Origin: Prevotella nigrescens
Lineage (GTDB): Bacteria > Bacteroidota > Bacteroidia > Bacteroidales > Bacteroidaceae
Direction of reading: 5' to 3'
Assembly: GCF_031191185.1 (NCBI RefSeq)
Contig: NZ_CP133465.1
Location: forward strand, 1,980,001-2,044,000
Length of the DNA stretch: 64,000 nucleotides
Under the pieces are notes generated by a model. That model did not search any database. It had not been told where the DNA came from and was given only the letters and a program-made list of their open reading frames with translations. Shown here piece after piece: positions 35,512 through 45,445 of this stretch (the stretch's first letter is position 1; each line of letters begins with the position of its first letter). The translations under genes and the position numbers were made by a program.

Positions 35512-36369
35512 CTACACAAGGTGGATTGCAAGCGGTTCTACCTTAATGAGATGACGCTTATAAAGGTCGCCGACGGCTTTCTTGTAGACTTTCTTTGACA
35601 CATGAAAGAGATGTTTAATATCTTCCGCATCGCTTTTGTCGCCAAGGTTGCACACGCCACCGTTGTCCTTCAAGTATTGCAGAAGCACTTCGGCAAAGTC
35701 TTTTGCATATTGCTGCCCTGTTGGTTGCAGCGTGCAGTCAATCTTTCCGTCTGGTCGAACTGTCGCAATATAACCTTTCATACGGTCGCCCGTGTGGACG
35801 TATTGGAATACTTGGTCGCCATAAACAAGGGCAGGATACTTGTTGTCGATGATGACTTTGAAACCGAGTTCGGTCTTTTGCCAAATCATCAAATCAACCT
35901 CCTCGCCTTGCTTGTACGTTGGTTTCTCTTCCTCGAAATAATGTTCCACCTTCGCCGATGCTACCAAACGGTAGGTCTCTTCGTCAAGATATACGTGCAC
36001 AATATACGATTCGCCTATCTGCATACGTTTCTTCTGCTCGCGGAACGGACAGAACAGGTCTTTCGTTACGCCCCAATGAAGGAATGCACCATACTCGTTT
36101 ACCCACGAACACTCCAAGTATGCAAACTCGCCCACTACGGCAAGTGGCTGCTCGGTTGTAGCAATGGGGCGTTCTTCCTGGTCGAGATACACAAAGACAC
36201 GTAGTTCGTCGCCTACCGAAACGCCTTCGGGAACATACTTCTGAGGCATCAATATTTCGCCTGCACGACCACCGTCAAGATACAATCCGAATGGGTCGCC
36301 ATTGCCTTCGCGCAATGCCACTTTCAATACAGTCAGCGTATTGTAATCGCCTATCTTTAGTTTTGCCAT
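35512..36369 (-). CDS. CvfB-type S1 RNA-binding protein
   Basis: 285 residues, made of three S1-like OB domains and a C-terminal winged helix (about 220-285). MAKLKIGDYNTLTV, GLYLDGGRAGEILMP and WGVTKDLFCPFREQKKRM match the conserved virulence factor B family. CvfB affects RNA and virulence gene expression in staphylococci; the role in this phylum is not established. It is last in an operon with a LolD-type ATPase and an antiporter. Confidence 0.88.
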   Translation of the reverse strand: MAKLKIGDYNTLTVLKVALREGNGDPFGLYLDGGRAGEILMPQKYVPEGVSVGDELRVFVYLDQEERPIATTEQPLAVVGEFAYLECSWVNEYGAFLHWGVTKDLFCPFREQKKRMQIGESYIVHVYLDEETYRLVASAKVEHYFEEEKPTYKQGEEVDLMIWQKTELGFKVIIDNKYPALVYGDQVFQYVHTGDRMKGYIATVRPDGKIDCTLQPTGQQYAKDFAEVLLQYLKDNGGVCNLGDKSDAEDIKHLFHVSKKVYKKAVGDLYKRHLIKVEPLAIHLV

Positions 36370-36392
36370 TTGTTATTTCCTTTCTTACTTTA

Positions 36393-37070
36393 TTATATTG
36401 CGCTGGCTTCGCTGCCCTCTCCCACTATGCGTCCGTCTTTCAAGTGTATGGTGCGGTCGGTTAGTGTAGCCAACGTTTCGTCGTGTGTAACGATGACGAA
36501 AGTTTGTCCGAACTTATCGCGCAATTCGAAGAAGAGTTTATGCAGTTCTTCCTTGTTTTTCGAGTCCAAGCTACCTGACGGTTCATCGGCAAGAATTACG
36601 GCAGGATTGTTCATCAATGCCCTTGCTACAGCCACACGCTGCTTCTCCCCTCCCGAAAGTTCGTTGGGTTTGTGGGTCGCACGGTCGCTCAGACCCATAA
36701 ATGCCAACAGTTCCTCGGCACGGCTGCGTGCTTCTTTGGGTTTCATTCCTGCAATATAAGCAGGAATCATAATATTCTCAATTGCCGTAAACTCTGGTAA
36801 AAGCTGGTGAAACTGGAACACAAAGCCAAGATGCGTGTTGCGAAACTCGCTTAGTTTATTAGTCGATAGTGTGCTGGTTTCTATGCCGTCCACTACGACA
36901 GAGCCACTATCGGGCTTATCTAACGTACCAAGAATTTGCAGCAACGTGGTTTTGCCTGCTCCCGAAGGTCCGACAATGCTCACTATCTCGCCTTTCTCAA
37001 TGCGCAAGTCAATGCCTTTCAGCACTTGCAGCGAACCAAAACTCTTAGTAACACCTTTTATTTCTATCAT
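36393..37070 (-). CDS. LolD-type ABC transporter ATP-binding protein
   Basis: 225 residues, complete for a stand-alone ATPase. Walker A GPSGAGKT, signature [15 protein letters not shown], Walker [13 protein letters not shown] and the [15 protein letters not shown]-loop area, a pattern seen in LolD, FtsE and MacB. In the Lol system it powers release of lipoproteins from the inner membrane. No permease partner (LolC/E type) is next to it; the neighbours are an antiporter upstream (4-base gap) and cvfB downstream, so the complex is not certain. Confidence 0.8.
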   Translation of the reverse strand: MIEIKGVTKSFGSLQVLKGIDLRIEKGEIVSIVGPSGAGKTTLLQILGTLDKPDSGSVVVDGIETSTLSTNKLSEFRNTHLGFVFQFHQLLPEFTAIENIMIPAYIAGMKPKEARSRAEELLAFMGLSDRATHKPNELSGGEKQRVAVARALMNNPAVILADEPSGSLDSKNKEELHKLFFELRDKFGQTFVIVTHDETLATLTDRTIHLKDGRIVGEGSEASAI

Positions 37071-37074
37071 AATT

Positions 37075-39195
37075 CTATCTTATTTTCTTTTGCATAAAAT
37101 CACGGACTACATCGTAAGCACTGCGTTCTTCGGTGTGTTGCGACTGTGCAAACGTCATTCCGTCCATACGGTTGCCATACTGGTCGGGGAATATTATCAT
37201 AAGCGTCTTGCTCTTGAAGAAGCGGTTTACTTCTTCTGGAATGCGCTCCATCGCATTCTTATAAGATATTGTGCCCTTTCGTGCCGTGACAATCACGAAT
37301 AAATGGTCGTCTTCTACCTCAGTTGCCAACTGTGGAAGCTCGTTCCAATGTTTCATTTCTGCATACTCTGCCCGCACATTGGGGTGGCGATTGCGAAGAT
37401 ATACCGTAATTAGTTCGATGGTTTCCTGGCGAGCGTGGAATACAATACGGCAATCGCTGTTCGATGCCAAGCGTGCTATTCGTTCCAACCAACGGTAAAA
37501 GCCAGGTTCAAACTCAGCTCGCGAAGGCACAACAACTTGTATTCGGCGAATTGTATTCAGTGGTTGCACAATGCGCGCAATCGTTATTTGTCGGCTCAAT
37601 CCGTTATACAGGCTCTGCGTAAACTGTCCCCAAAAGCCTTTCGATATAGCCTGTCGGGCGTGCAGACCCATTACTATTTCCGATGCTTGAAACTCTTTGA
37701 AGGCATGTTTTATACCATTGGCAATGTTGGCAGCTATGCGTACCTGCGTTACCATCGGCACATTGGCAGACGTTGCCTGCTTCTGTAGATGTTCTAACAA
37801 GCGCCGTCCTTCTTCCTGATTCACTGTTGCGTTCACATCATCATACACTACGTTTAATCCAACAAGCTCGTTTCGTAGCTTTTCGTTGCGCATCATAATT
37901 GCCAAAGAGAGCAAATTATCTGCATATTCCGGGTATTTCACTGGTATAAGAATACGTTCATCGTTGTCTGTCCGCACCATTTCGGGTTCTTCTTTTTCTG
38001 TTAAGCGAATCTTTTGAGCCGCTCTCTCGGTTACAAACGACGATATTATGCAAGTAAAAAGTATCATAATGACGATACCATTCAGCACTTCGTCGTTGAA
38101 AAGGAACTCCCCCGGGGCAACTTCGAGCTTTAATCCCACCATCACCATGGCTATTGCGCCTGCTGCATGGGCACTTGTCAAGCCGAAAAGCATATCGGAC
38201 ATTTCTCGCTTCAAGCGGAACAGGAAGCCTGCCAAATAGGCTGCGACTGACTTTCCCACCGTTCCGAAGAACACAATGCACAGCACTACCCAAATAATGT
38301 GCGTACCCTCGAAAAGCGAGCGCACGTTTATCAGCATTCCCACACCTATCAGGAAATAAGGAATGAAAAGCGCATTACCCGTAAATTCTATATGATTCAT
38401 AAGTGGTGAAAGGCGCGGAATGAAACGATTTAATATTAATCCGGAGAAGAAAGCACCGAAGATTCCCTCCAAGCCAATGGCATCGGACAAGGCTGCAGAA
38501 AAGAACAGCACGCCCAAAACGAAGAGAAACTGCATTACAGCATCGGAATAACGGCGCAGAAACCACCGGGTAAGGCGCGGAACAAAGTAAACAAGACCAG
38601 CCAAATAGAGTACAAACTTAAGCATGAACCACAGCCAGAACACGCCACCGCTGCCGCCTTGATACGAGTTTACTATCATTGCCATAACAAAAAGTGCCAA
38701 GAACAATGCCACCATTGTGCCACCAACACTTAGCGTTGAAGCCGAATGCTGGGAAAGACCATAGCGTCCTACGATAGGATAAGCAATGAGCGTGCTCGAC
38801 GACATAATGCAACCAAGCAACAAAGATGACGTAACCGAATAGTGCAACAAATAGATTCCCATAAAGAAGGTGAGCACATAAGGAATACAAAATGTGAGAA
38901 TGCCAAACAGCATAACACGCCATTTATTTTTCTTCAGTCCCTCCATATCCATCTCAAGGCCAGCAAGAAACATGATATAATAAAGCCCGACACTGCCAAA
39001 CAACTCGAACGAAGCATCGCGTTTCAGTATGTTCAATCCGTATTCGCCCACCAAAACACCAGCCAAAACCATTCCAATGATATGCGGAATACGCAGTCGC
39101 CCCATGATAACAGGCGACAATAGAATAAGCATCAATACTACAAAGAAAATCAATGTAGGGTCGGTTATAGGGAAATATTGGGCTATTCTGAACAT
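37075..39195 (-). CDS. Cation:proton antiporter with universal-stress-type C-terminus
   Basis: 706 residues from the ATG at 39195 (MFRIAQYF). A longer frame begins 33 codons upstream but crosses a -7 box (39218-39225). The first 420 residues form about 12 membrane helices of the CPA2 Na+ or K+/H+ exchanger fold ([28 protein letters not shown]). The soluble C-terminal part (about 440-706) resembles two universal-stress-protein-like domains, a regulatory arrangement known in this family. The ion is not determinable. It is the first gene of the antiporter-LolD-CvfB operon. Confidence 0.85.
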   Translation of the reverse strand: MFRIAQYFPITDPTLIFFVVLMLILLSPVIMGRLRIPHIIGMVLAGVLVGEYGLNILKRDASFELFGSVGLYYIMFLAGLEMDMEGLKKNKWRVMLFGILTFCIPYVLTFFMGIYLLHYSVTSSLLLGCIMSSSTLIAYPIVGRYGLSQHSASTLSVGGTMVALFLALFVMAMIVNSYQGGSGGVFWLWFMLKFVLYLAGLVYFVPRLTRWFLRRYSDAVMQFLFVLGVLFFSAALSDAIGLEGIFGAFFSGLILNRFIPRLSPLMNHIEFTGNALFIPYFLIGVGMLINVRSLFEGTHIIWVVLCIVFFGTVGKSVAAYLAGFLFRLKREMSDMLFGLTSAHAAGAIAMVMVGLKLEVAPGEFLFNDEVLNGIVIMILFTCIISSFVTERAAQKIRLTEKEEPEMVRTDNDERILIPVKYPEYADNLLSLAIMMRNEKLRNELVGLNVVYDDVNATVNQEEGRRLLEHLQKQATSANVPMVTQVRIAANIANGIKHAFKEFQASEIVMGLHARQAISKGFWGQFTQSLYNGLSRQITIARIVQPLNTIRRIQVVVPSRAEFEPGFYRWLERIARLASNSDCRIVFHARQETIELITVYLRNRHPNVRAEYAEMKHWNELPQLATEVEDDHLFVIVTARKGTISYKNAMERIPEEVNRFFKSKTLMIIFPDQYGNRMDGMTFAQSQHTEERSAYDVVRDFMQKKIR

Positions 39196-39217
39196 AATTG
39201 CTATTGTAAAATATGTG

Positions 39218-39276
39218 CAAAGATAGCAAAAAGTTATGGGGTGAGTAGTGAAAATAGAGAGTTTTTTGTATTTTTG
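39218..39276. promoter_or_regulatory. Divergent -7 boxes for the antiporter operon and asd
   Basis: Minus-strand TATCTTTG at 39218-39225 and plus-strand TATTTTTG at 39269-39276 drive the two diverging genes; -33 elements are poor. Confidence 0.55.
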
Positions 39277-39370
39277 CAACCGCAAGCAACGCAAGTTTAC
39301 ACATCATTATTATACGTCTGAACAAAAGTCTTACGGTGCATTGCGCTATTAAAATTATAAAAACAAGGAT

Positions 39371-40384
39371 ATGAAAGTAGCAATTGTTGGTGCCAGCGGA
39401 GCTGTAGGACAAGAGTTCCTCCGCATATTGGCAGAAAGAAATTTCCCTTTAGACGAACTCGTGCTCTTCGGTTCAAGTCGTTCAGCAGGTAAAAAGTACT
39501 CATTCAAGGGTAAAGAACACGAAGTAAAACTTCTGCAACACAACGACGATTTCAAGGATATCGACATCGCTTTCGTCAGTGCAGGTGGCAGCACGTCGGC
39601 TGAATTTGCCGACACTATCACCAAGTATGGAACTGTAATGATTGATAATTCGAGCCAGTTTCGTATGGATAAAGACGTGCCATTGGTTGTTCCGGAAATC
39701 AACGCAGAAGATTCGCTGATTCGTCCGCGTGGTATCATTGCCAATCCGAACTGTACCACCATCATGATGGTAGTGGTCTTGAATCCCATCGAGAAGCTAA
39801 GCCACATCAAGCGCGTGCGCATCAGCAGCTATCAGAGTGCTTCCGGGGCTGGCGCAGCAGCGATGCAGGAACTACAACAGCAATATAAGGAGATTATTGA
39901 GACGGGCAAAGCTGAAACCATCAACAAGTTCCCGCATCAATTAGCCTATAATGTGATACCCCAAATAGACAAGATGACGGAAACCGACTATACAAAGGAG
40001 GAGATGAAGATGTTCTACGAAACGCAGAAAATCATGCATTCCGATGTCCGTACCAGTGCTACTTGCGTGCGCGTTTCGTCGCTCCGCAGCCATTCGGAGG
40101 CGGTCTGGATAGAAACAGAAAAACCTTTGGAGGTTGCCGAAATACGCAAGGCACTCAAAGCAGCACCCGGTGTTACACTTGTAGACGACCCACAAAACTA
40201 CGTTTACCCCATGCCTTTGGAGAGCGCAGGCAAAGACGACATCTACGTTGGGCGCATTCGCAAGGACCTTGCCGACGAGAACGGCACGACACTCTGGCTC
40301 ACGGGCGACCAAATACGCAAGGGGGCAGCACTCAATGCCGTGCAAATTGCAGAATATTTGATTAAGGTGGGCAACCTGAAATAG
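39371..40384 (+). CDS. asd: Aspartate-semialdehyde dehydrogenase
   Basis: 337 residues. NADP-binding [12 protein letters not shown] at the N-terminus, active-site C128 in NPNCTT and the later [15 protein letters not shown] holding the catalytic histidine. It reduces aspartyl phosphate to the semialdehyde, the branch point for lysine/diaminopimelate, threonine and methionine. It stands alone with its own promoter. Confidence 0.96.
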   Translation: MKVAIVGASGAVGQEFLRILAERNFPLDELVLFGSSRSAGKKYSFKGKEHEVKLLQHNDDFKDIDIAFVSAGGSTSAEFADTITKYGTVMIDNSSQFRMDKDVPLVVPEINAEDSLIRPRGIIANPNCTTIMMVVVLNPIEKLSHIKRVRISSYQSASGAGAAAMQELQQQYKEIIETGKAETINKFPHQLAYNVIPQIDKMTETDYTKEEMKMFYETQKIMHSDVRTSATCVRVSSLRSHSEAVWIETEKPLEVAEIRKALKAAPGVTLVDDPQNYVYPMPLESAGKDDIYVGRIRKDLADENGTTLWLTGDQIRKGAALNAVQIAEYLIKVGNLK

Positions 40385-40556
40385 GATAATTCCGTAGCTA
40401 TCTGTATAGATAACAGACTTTGTCTGCATTGCCAACGTGTGCGATACCGCAAATTAGAAGCAAGAAGTTTGATGTTCTCAAGAGACTATAGAAGCCTTGA
40501 ACGAATATGATAGAAATGTTTTTCATTTCGCTGAATTTTCCTTTTAGAACACGATA

Positions 40557-40644
40557 GCTACATTTCCGTTATGTAAAAGAGCCTGTTTTGCGATGCGAAA
40601 CAGGCTCTTTTATGCGGCAAAACAGTGGGTTTTATAATGTACTG
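40557..40644. repeat. 22-base tandem palindrome array (type E, copy 3)
   Basis: Units end at 40578, 40600, 40622 and 40644. Two successive units give a 15-bp perfect stem, with TAAAAGAGCCTGTTT (40574-40588) pairing to 40598-40612, so as RNA it could terminate or stabilise transcripts. Its tail TTTTATAATGTACTGACAG nearly equals that of copy 1. It lies between the convergent asd and FMN-binding genes. Confidence 0.8.
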
Positions 40645-40790
40645 ACAGTAACCTCATTACATAAGGAAATATTGATTAATGGGGAAAATCAGCTATTTGT
40701 ATATTCTTTATGCCTCAACAACGAACGTTTTAACAGATAAGAAAAAGAAGAGGCAGCAAACTTATCGTCTATAATATTGTACATAAAGAG

Positions 40791-40825
40791 GCAGCATTGC
40801 AGAACTTAAAAGCTTGCAATGCTGC
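40791..40825 (-). terminator. Terminator of the FMN-binding gene
   Basis: GCAGCATTGCA and TGCAATGCTGC form a perfect 11-bp stem. On the minus strand it is followed by CTCTTTATG. Confidence 0.65.
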
Positions 40826-40870
40826 TTGCATTGTTTGTTGTTTCCTTGCCAAACAGGTGCAGAAATGTTT

Positions 40871-41266
40871 TTACTTGTGTGCCTTATAATATTTTACAGC
40901 AGCTTCTACATTGAGTTTCACTGCTCTTGACGAGAATGTTGCACCGCTGACACCATCTACCGAACCTACCTTAGAAACGCGTTTTCCATCGAACTTCGGT
41001 AACATCTTAGAGGTTACTTGTTCGAAATAGCGAGGTGTTTCATGGTTTTTCAGTGCCACAACCTTTACTATTTTATCATTTTTAATATACACTTCAACAG
41101 GTGTAGCCCCTTTAAAACCACGTACATTGTTTGCTAATGTCGTTGTGTTTACCACATAAGTGCCATCGCTTTGCCTCCACATTACATTGTCGTCTTTGCC
41201 TGCTGCAAAAGCAAAAGCGGCAGTCATCAAGGCTGCAACTGCGAACGATAAAATCTGTTTTTTCAT
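40871..41266 (-). CDS. Secreted FMN-binding domain protein
   Basis: 131 residues. Signal peptide (cleaved near AFAA), then one FMN_bind domain with the motif DGVSGATFSS (104-113). In RnfG/NqrC-type domains the last Ser/Thr of this motif is covalently flavinylated by ApbE; here that residue is S112 rather than the usual Thr. As a stand-alone domain outside the cytoplasm it would carry electrons, but its partners are not in the window. It has its own promoter at 41324-41354. Confidence 0.85.
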   Translation of the reverse strand: MKKQILSFAVAALMTAAFAFAAGKDDNVMWRQSDGTYVVNTTTLANNVRGFKGATPVEVYIKNDKIVKVVALKNHETPRYFEQVTSKMLPKFDGKRVSKVGSVDGVSGATFSSRAVKLNVEAAVKYYKAHK

Positions 41267-41323
41267 CTTTATTTCTATTGTTTACTGATTATTGATAAAT
41301 TTAATTGTCTGTTTTCTCGTATG

Positions 41324-41354
41324 CAAATATAATTCTTTTCTTATAACCAGCAAA
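41324..41354 (-). promoter_or_regulatory. Promoter of the FMN-binding gene
   Basis: Minus-strand TTTG (41351-41354) and TATATTTG (41324-41331), 19 bases apart. Confidence 0.7.
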
Positions 41355-41411
41355 GAAAGATGTAATGAAAATGGTATTTACACTTTCAATGAATACCAAT
41401 ACAACGCATCG

Positions 41412-42146
41412 TTACTTTTCTAAAAACTTCGAATCAATATACTTTATAAACTTTTCTTTATACATATCGCCAATGGGAACATACACTCCATCGTTCATAA
41501 GAATACGACTTTTGTTTACTTCGCTTATCTCCATCAGGTTAATAATCCATGAGCGATGAATGCGCATGAAGCTGTTATTGGGTAGAAACTTCTCCATTTT
41601 CTTCATGCTCGAAAGTATCATCAATGGCTTTCTCCCACTTATGAAATGAATCTTCAGATACTCTCCCATTCCTTCAACGTAACGTATATTGCTGATGTTA
41701 ATGCGAATAACCTTATATTCGTTCTTTAAGAACAGCGTGTCATCGTCGGGCGAAGACATGTTCGCTGCGGCTTGTTGCAGCAACATATACTGTCGTCTTA
41801 TACTATTAGCGGCAGCCATTAGTTCTTCCTGACCAAATGGTTTCAGAAGATAATCAATGGCTTCTACCTTATATCCTTCTATGGCATAGTCGCTATAGGC
41901 AGTTGTAAACACCACCAAAGGCTTTACTTCTAACGACCGAATGAAGTCGAGTCCGCTCATATCCGGCATATTTATATCAATGAAGATGGCGTCAACGGGT
42001 TGCCTTTCCATCTCTTTTTTGGCTTCAATAGCATTCTGACACTCGCCAACCAGTTCCAAAAAAGAAATCTTCTTTATATATGTAGCCAGCTGTTTCAGTG
42101 CCAAAGGCTCATCATCAACAGCCAAAGTCCTTATCCTGTTTTCCAT
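41412..42146 (-). CDS. LytTR-family response regulator
   Basis: 244 residues. Receiver domain with D57 as phosphoacceptor (AIFIDINMPDMSG), then a LytTR DNA-binding domain (about 140-244) with FLKNEYKVIRINISNIRYVE and FMRIHRSWIINL. It would bind direct repeats upstream of its targets, which are not known. The start overlaps the end of the sensor kinase gene by 32 bases, so the two form a coupled two-component pair. Confidence 0.92.
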   Translation of the reverse strand: MENRIRTLAVDDEPLALKQLATYIKKISFLELVGECQNAIEAKKEMERQPVDAIFIDINMPDMSGLDFIRSLEVKPLVVFTTAYSDYAIEGYKVEAIDYLLKPFGQEELMAAANSIRRQYMLLQQAAANMSSPDDDTLFLKNEYKVIRINISNIRYVEGMGEYLKIHFISGRKPLMILSSMKKMEKFLPNNSFMRIHRSWIINLMEISEVNKSRILMNDGVYVPIGDMYKEKFIKYIDSKFLEK

Positions 42147-43272
42147 ATTGGAGTTGTGTTTTAGTTATTTTTTTATTTGTCAAAGACAGTTCCAGCCATA
42201 CACTATAAGTTTTTTCGTTATCTTTTATAACAAGTGTATGGCTATCAGGATATATCAAATTCAATCGTTGTTGCACACTTTTCAGTCCAACTCCCTCATT
42301 TTCACGCTCGGTTTCGGGCTGTTTATTGTTGATACAACAGAACTTTATTTTATCATTTTCTACAGAAATCGAAATGTCTATCGTACTTTTGTGCTGATAG
42401 CTTATACCGTGTTTGAACGCATTTCCAACAAAACATATAAGCAATAGTGGTGGAATTTCCCCAACAGAAAGGCGTTCTGGCGTATCAAGCGTAATCTCTA
42501 CCTTCTCCGTATAGCGCATTCGCATTAGCGATATATAGCTACGTATAAAGTCTACCTCCTTTTGCAGCGGTATAAAAGTATGGTTCCCTTCGTAGAGAAT
42601 ATAGCGCATCATCTTCGACATTACTATGATTGAACTCTTGGCTTTCTCAGGATCAATGTCTACCAAGGCGTGAATGTTGTTGAGAGTATTCATAAAAAAG
42701 TGTGGGTTTATCTGGTATTTCAATGATATCAGCTGTTGTTCCAAGTTCTTTTCTTGCAGGTCGTGCAGTTTCTTCTGGTCCTCGTTAGTTTTAAAAAAGA
42801 GCTTTACACCAAAGTTCATTCCGAACATTAATACTAAAATAATGATATTTACAATAATTGGCTGTGTTACAATGGTTGGTTGATAGTGTATTGTTCCACT
42901 TTGAATATGTCCTGTCTGAATAAGTACTCTCGATGTGTCTTGCACCATTCTTGTACGAATTACGTACTGCACAAGTACAAAAACGAACATTAAGACTACC
43001 GTGCCACACACGTAACATTTAGGTTGTCTGCGATAAATAATAAGTGGCAACAACAGAAAATTGTGTATCAGGAATGCACCAAAATATATGGAAACAACTG
43101 TCCACGTGCTAAAAACATGTGCCCAATTATATTCTTCAGCCCCTCCGTTAGAATGAAAGAACATTGTTATTATGGGAAGAAAGAAGACGAGCAACCACCA
43201 AAGCGAATGGGCAACATTCTCTTTACACACCCTCGTTAGCTTTTTCCGTAACAGATTTATCATATATTGCAT
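42115..43272 (-). CDS. LytS-type sensor histidine kinase
   Basis: 385 residues. Four membrane helices (about 22-38, 52-78, 88-104 and 138-158), a short coiled coil, then a histidine kinase of the PF06580 type with H191 in INPHFFMNTLNNI and an ATP-binding domain. It phosphorylates the LytTR regulator. No extracytoplasmic sensor domain is recognisable, so the signal may be membrane-derived. An alternative ATG at codon 4 is possible. Its promoter is at 43315-43347. Confidence 0.92.
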   Translation of the reverse strand: MQYMINLLRKKLTRVCKENVAHSLWWLLVFFLPIITMFFHSNGGAEEYNWAHVFSTWTVVSIYFGAFLIHNFLLLPLIIYRRQPKCYVCGTVVLMFVFVLVQYVIRTRMVQDTSRVLIQTGHIQSGTIHYQPTIVTQPIIVNIIILVLMFGMNFGVKLFFKTNEDQKKLHDLQEKNLEQQLISLKYQINPHFFMNTLNNIHALVDIDPEKAKSSIIVMSKMMRYILYEGNHTFIPLQKEVDFIRSYISLMRMRYTEKVEITLDTPERLSVGEIPPLLLICFVGNAFKHGISYQHKSTIDISISVENDKIKFCCINNKQPETERENEGVGLKSVQQRLNLIYPDSHTLVIKDNEKTYSVWLELSLTNKKITKTQLQYGKQDKDFGC

Positions 43273-43314
43273 TTAAAGGTAGAGTATTCACATTTCAACA
43301 ATGGGAACTCTTTG

Positions 43315-43347
43315 CAAAGATACAAAAATATTCTTTCTTCGTGCAAA
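43315..43347 (-). promoter_or_regulatory. Promoter of the sensor kinase-regulator pair
   Basis: Minus-strand TTTG (43344-43347) and TATCTTTG (43315-43322), 21 bases apart. Confidence 0.65.
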
Positions 43348-43752
43348 TCTCTGTACGGAATATTCCTTTTATACTTTATAATTCACAGAAGCTAAAGTTT
43401 TGCTTTAAAAAGACAACTAAATAAAACCGAAAAAGACACATTTGTGCCGAAACCGCAAAGCCATTGTAAACATTGAATATACATTTTTGGAATATACTGA
43501 CAATAAGCAACCTACGCAACGCTCACACTCATAAAAAATATTTACAGTCTTATCATCTTCTTTTTTACTTTGAAACATTCATTGACCATTGGATATTGAA
43601 CAACCTATTCTGTATTATGGCTATTCCATATAGCAACTTTTACAGGGATAATCACTAATTAGGGCTAATACAAACAAATAGTATAACAGAGCTATTCCGA
43701 TAAGATGAAAAATAAAAAAGATAGCGTATTACAAGAAAAACAAGTTAAATAA
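43348..43752. other. Intergenic region with no gene seen
   Basis: AT-rich, without recognisable gene, tandem array or long hairpin. It ends at the tRNA-Leu promoter. Confidence 0.6.
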
Positions 43753-43784
43753 TTTGGTCTTTAACGAAAGTTAGCTTACCTTTG
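43753..43784 (+). promoter_or_regulatory. Promoter of tRNA-Leu
   Basis: TTTG (43753-43756) and TACCTTTG (43777-43784), 20 bases apart. Confidence 0.75.
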
Positions 43785-43795
43785 CAGCCACTAAT

Positions 43796-43877
43796 GCGCT
43801 TGTGGCGGAATTGGTAGACGCGCTAGACTTAGGATCTAGTGATTTCCATCGTGCAGGTTCGATTCCTGTCAAGCGCA
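43796..43877 (+). tRNA. tRNA-Leu (anticodon TAG)
   Basis: 82 bases with a long variable arm, as expected for leucine. Acceptor GCGCTTG/CAAGCGC, anticodon stem CTAGA with loop CTTAGGA giving TAG, and T loop GGTTCGATTCC. It reads CTA. No terminator is seen before the next gene, so the following operon may begin on the same transcript. Confidence 0.95.
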
Positions 43878-43951
43878 CTTTTTCATTTAGCAAGGCGTTG
43901 TTTCACTAAGAGAAAGATAACTCCACTAATTGTATTCGCCCTATAAAGATT

Positions 43952-44884
43952 ATGACTTACTTAAAGAAAAGCCTATTAACATTGGTTACGTTGTTGTTCG
44001 CCTATCCAATGATTGTATCGACTTATGCACAACATTCCGCACTTTATTATAATAGAGTTGATAGCCTAAAATTAGGCGAAAGAATAGGTTTGCGCACAAA
44101 TGTTGTAGACTGGACAATGCTTACACCTAACTTTGGCATAGAATACACCTTGGGAAACAAGAACTGGAACAAATGGACGCTCGGTATTTCGGGGAGAATT
44201 AACTGGAATACACAAACCAAAGACCTTTCTTATAATGTGTACGATATGTACGATGTAAAGGTTGAATTGCGCAAGTATTGGCACGGAAAGAACCCACGTC
44301 GCGTTTTCTATTGGGGCGTGTATGGTGGCGCAAACAAGTTTAACATTAAGTTTACAGACTTAGGAAAGAAAGGCAATTCGTTTACCGGAGGACTTATGTT
44401 TGGCACAGTTGCACAGCTATATGGCTACCAGAACGGTGCGAGTCTTGACTTCGATTTCGGTATAAACGCTGGTGTTGTATTTGCAAAATACGAAGAATAT
44501 CGTCGCGATGTCGTCAACAATCAGCACGTTTATACTACTGTTACCCCACAAAATGGCTATAAACTTATGTTTAATCCTCTGGTTTATGCAGCATCAACCG
44601 ATATTGTGAGGGTGGGATTGATATATCATTTTGGAACAAAAGTAGCCAACCGATATAAGAAACGTGAAGTTGTAGACGAGAAATATCGTATTGAACTGGC
44701 TAACAAAGCCTACGCTAAAGACACTCTACGCACTGCAAAAGAAGAAGAAAGGAAGGCTAAACACATAGAGAAGGCTCGCAATAAACGACTAAAAGAATAC
44801 GAAAAAGCCAAAAAACAAGCTGAGAAAGCACAACAGAGAGTGGCAAAAGAAATTGAAAAGAGAAAGAAAAGAACAGAGAAATGA
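43952..44884 (+). CDS. DUF3575-type envelope protein
   Basis: 310 residues. Signal peptide (about 1-27), then a beta-rich region with WTMLTPNFGIEYTLGNKNW and LRKYWHGKNPRRVFYWGVYG, typical of DUF3575 proteins of fimbria-like clusters. The last 60 residues are a Lys/Glu-rich coiled coil. Its stop overlaps the start of the next gene by four bases. It is the first gene of a four-gene operon; no promoter of its own is clear, and tRNA-Leu lies 74 bases upstream. Confidence 0.8.
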   Translation: MTYLKKSLLTLVTLLFAYPMIVSTYAQHSALYYNRVDSLKLGERIGLRTNVVDWTMLTPNFGIEYTLGNKNWNKWTLGISGRINWNTQTKDLSYNVYDMYDVKVELRKYWHGKNPRRVFYWGVYGGANKFNIKFTDLGKKGNSFTGGLMFGTVAQLYGYQNGASLDFDFGINAGVVFAKYEEYRRDVVNNQHVYTTVTPQNGYKLMFNPLVYAASTDIVRVGLIYHFGTKVANRYKKREVVDEKYRIELANKAYAKDTLRTAKEEERKAKHIEKARNKRLKEYEKAKKQAEKAQQRVAKEIEKRKKRTEK

Positions 44885-45435
44885 AAAGAATATTCGTAAC
44901 ATTCTTAAGTATAATAGCTGTAATAACAGCCAATAGCCAGGCTATCTCTGTGAATACCGATGTGGCAATGTTGGCTCTGCAAACTTATAATATAGGTGCC
45001 GAAATGACGATAGGCAATCGTTCCACATTGGGATTGAGCGTGTTTGCCAACAACCAGCCCTATTGGCACAAGGACACAAAGATGACCGGTGTGCAACCAG
45101 AATATCGTTATTACTTCGGTGGACGACCCATGTATCACCACTTTATAGGCGTAAGTGCCTTAGCTGTAGACTATAATGTTAAAGTAAGAAATACACGCTA
45201 CGATGGTTTTGCAGCAGGTGCCGGAATAACGTTTGGCTATGTTGCATCGCTTTCTAACCGTTGGACGATTGACGCGCACGCGGGTATTGGAATAGTTGCA
45301 TTCCACCAAAAGAAAACAAAAGACGGACAACCAAACTTGGAAATACCCTCCGGGGCAAGAACGATGGACGGATATACCGGTTACGAAATATTGCCAACTA
45401 AAATTGGAATTACCCTTTCATACATATTAAGATAA
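44881..45435 (+). CDS. DUF3575-type outer-membrane protein
   Basis: 184 residues. Signal peptide to about residue 19 (ITANSQA), then an eight-strand-type barrel with VAMLALQTYNIGAEMTIG and YRYYFGGRPMYHHFIG. This is the second DUF3575-like protein of the operon; the two are only distantly alike. In other Bacteroidota such proteins accompany fimbrillin genes and are thought to anchor or assemble them. Confidence 0.8.
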   Translation: MKRIFVTFLSIIAVITANSQAISVNTDVAMLALQTYNIGAEMTIGNRSTLGLSVFANNQPYWHKDTKMTGVQPEYRYYFGGRPMYHHFIGVSALAVDYNVKVRNTRYDGFAAGAGITFGYVASLSNRWTIDAHAGIGIVAFHQKKTKDGQPNLEIPSGARTMDGYTGYEILPTKIGITLSYILR

Positions 45436-45445
45436 AGGAAACGAT

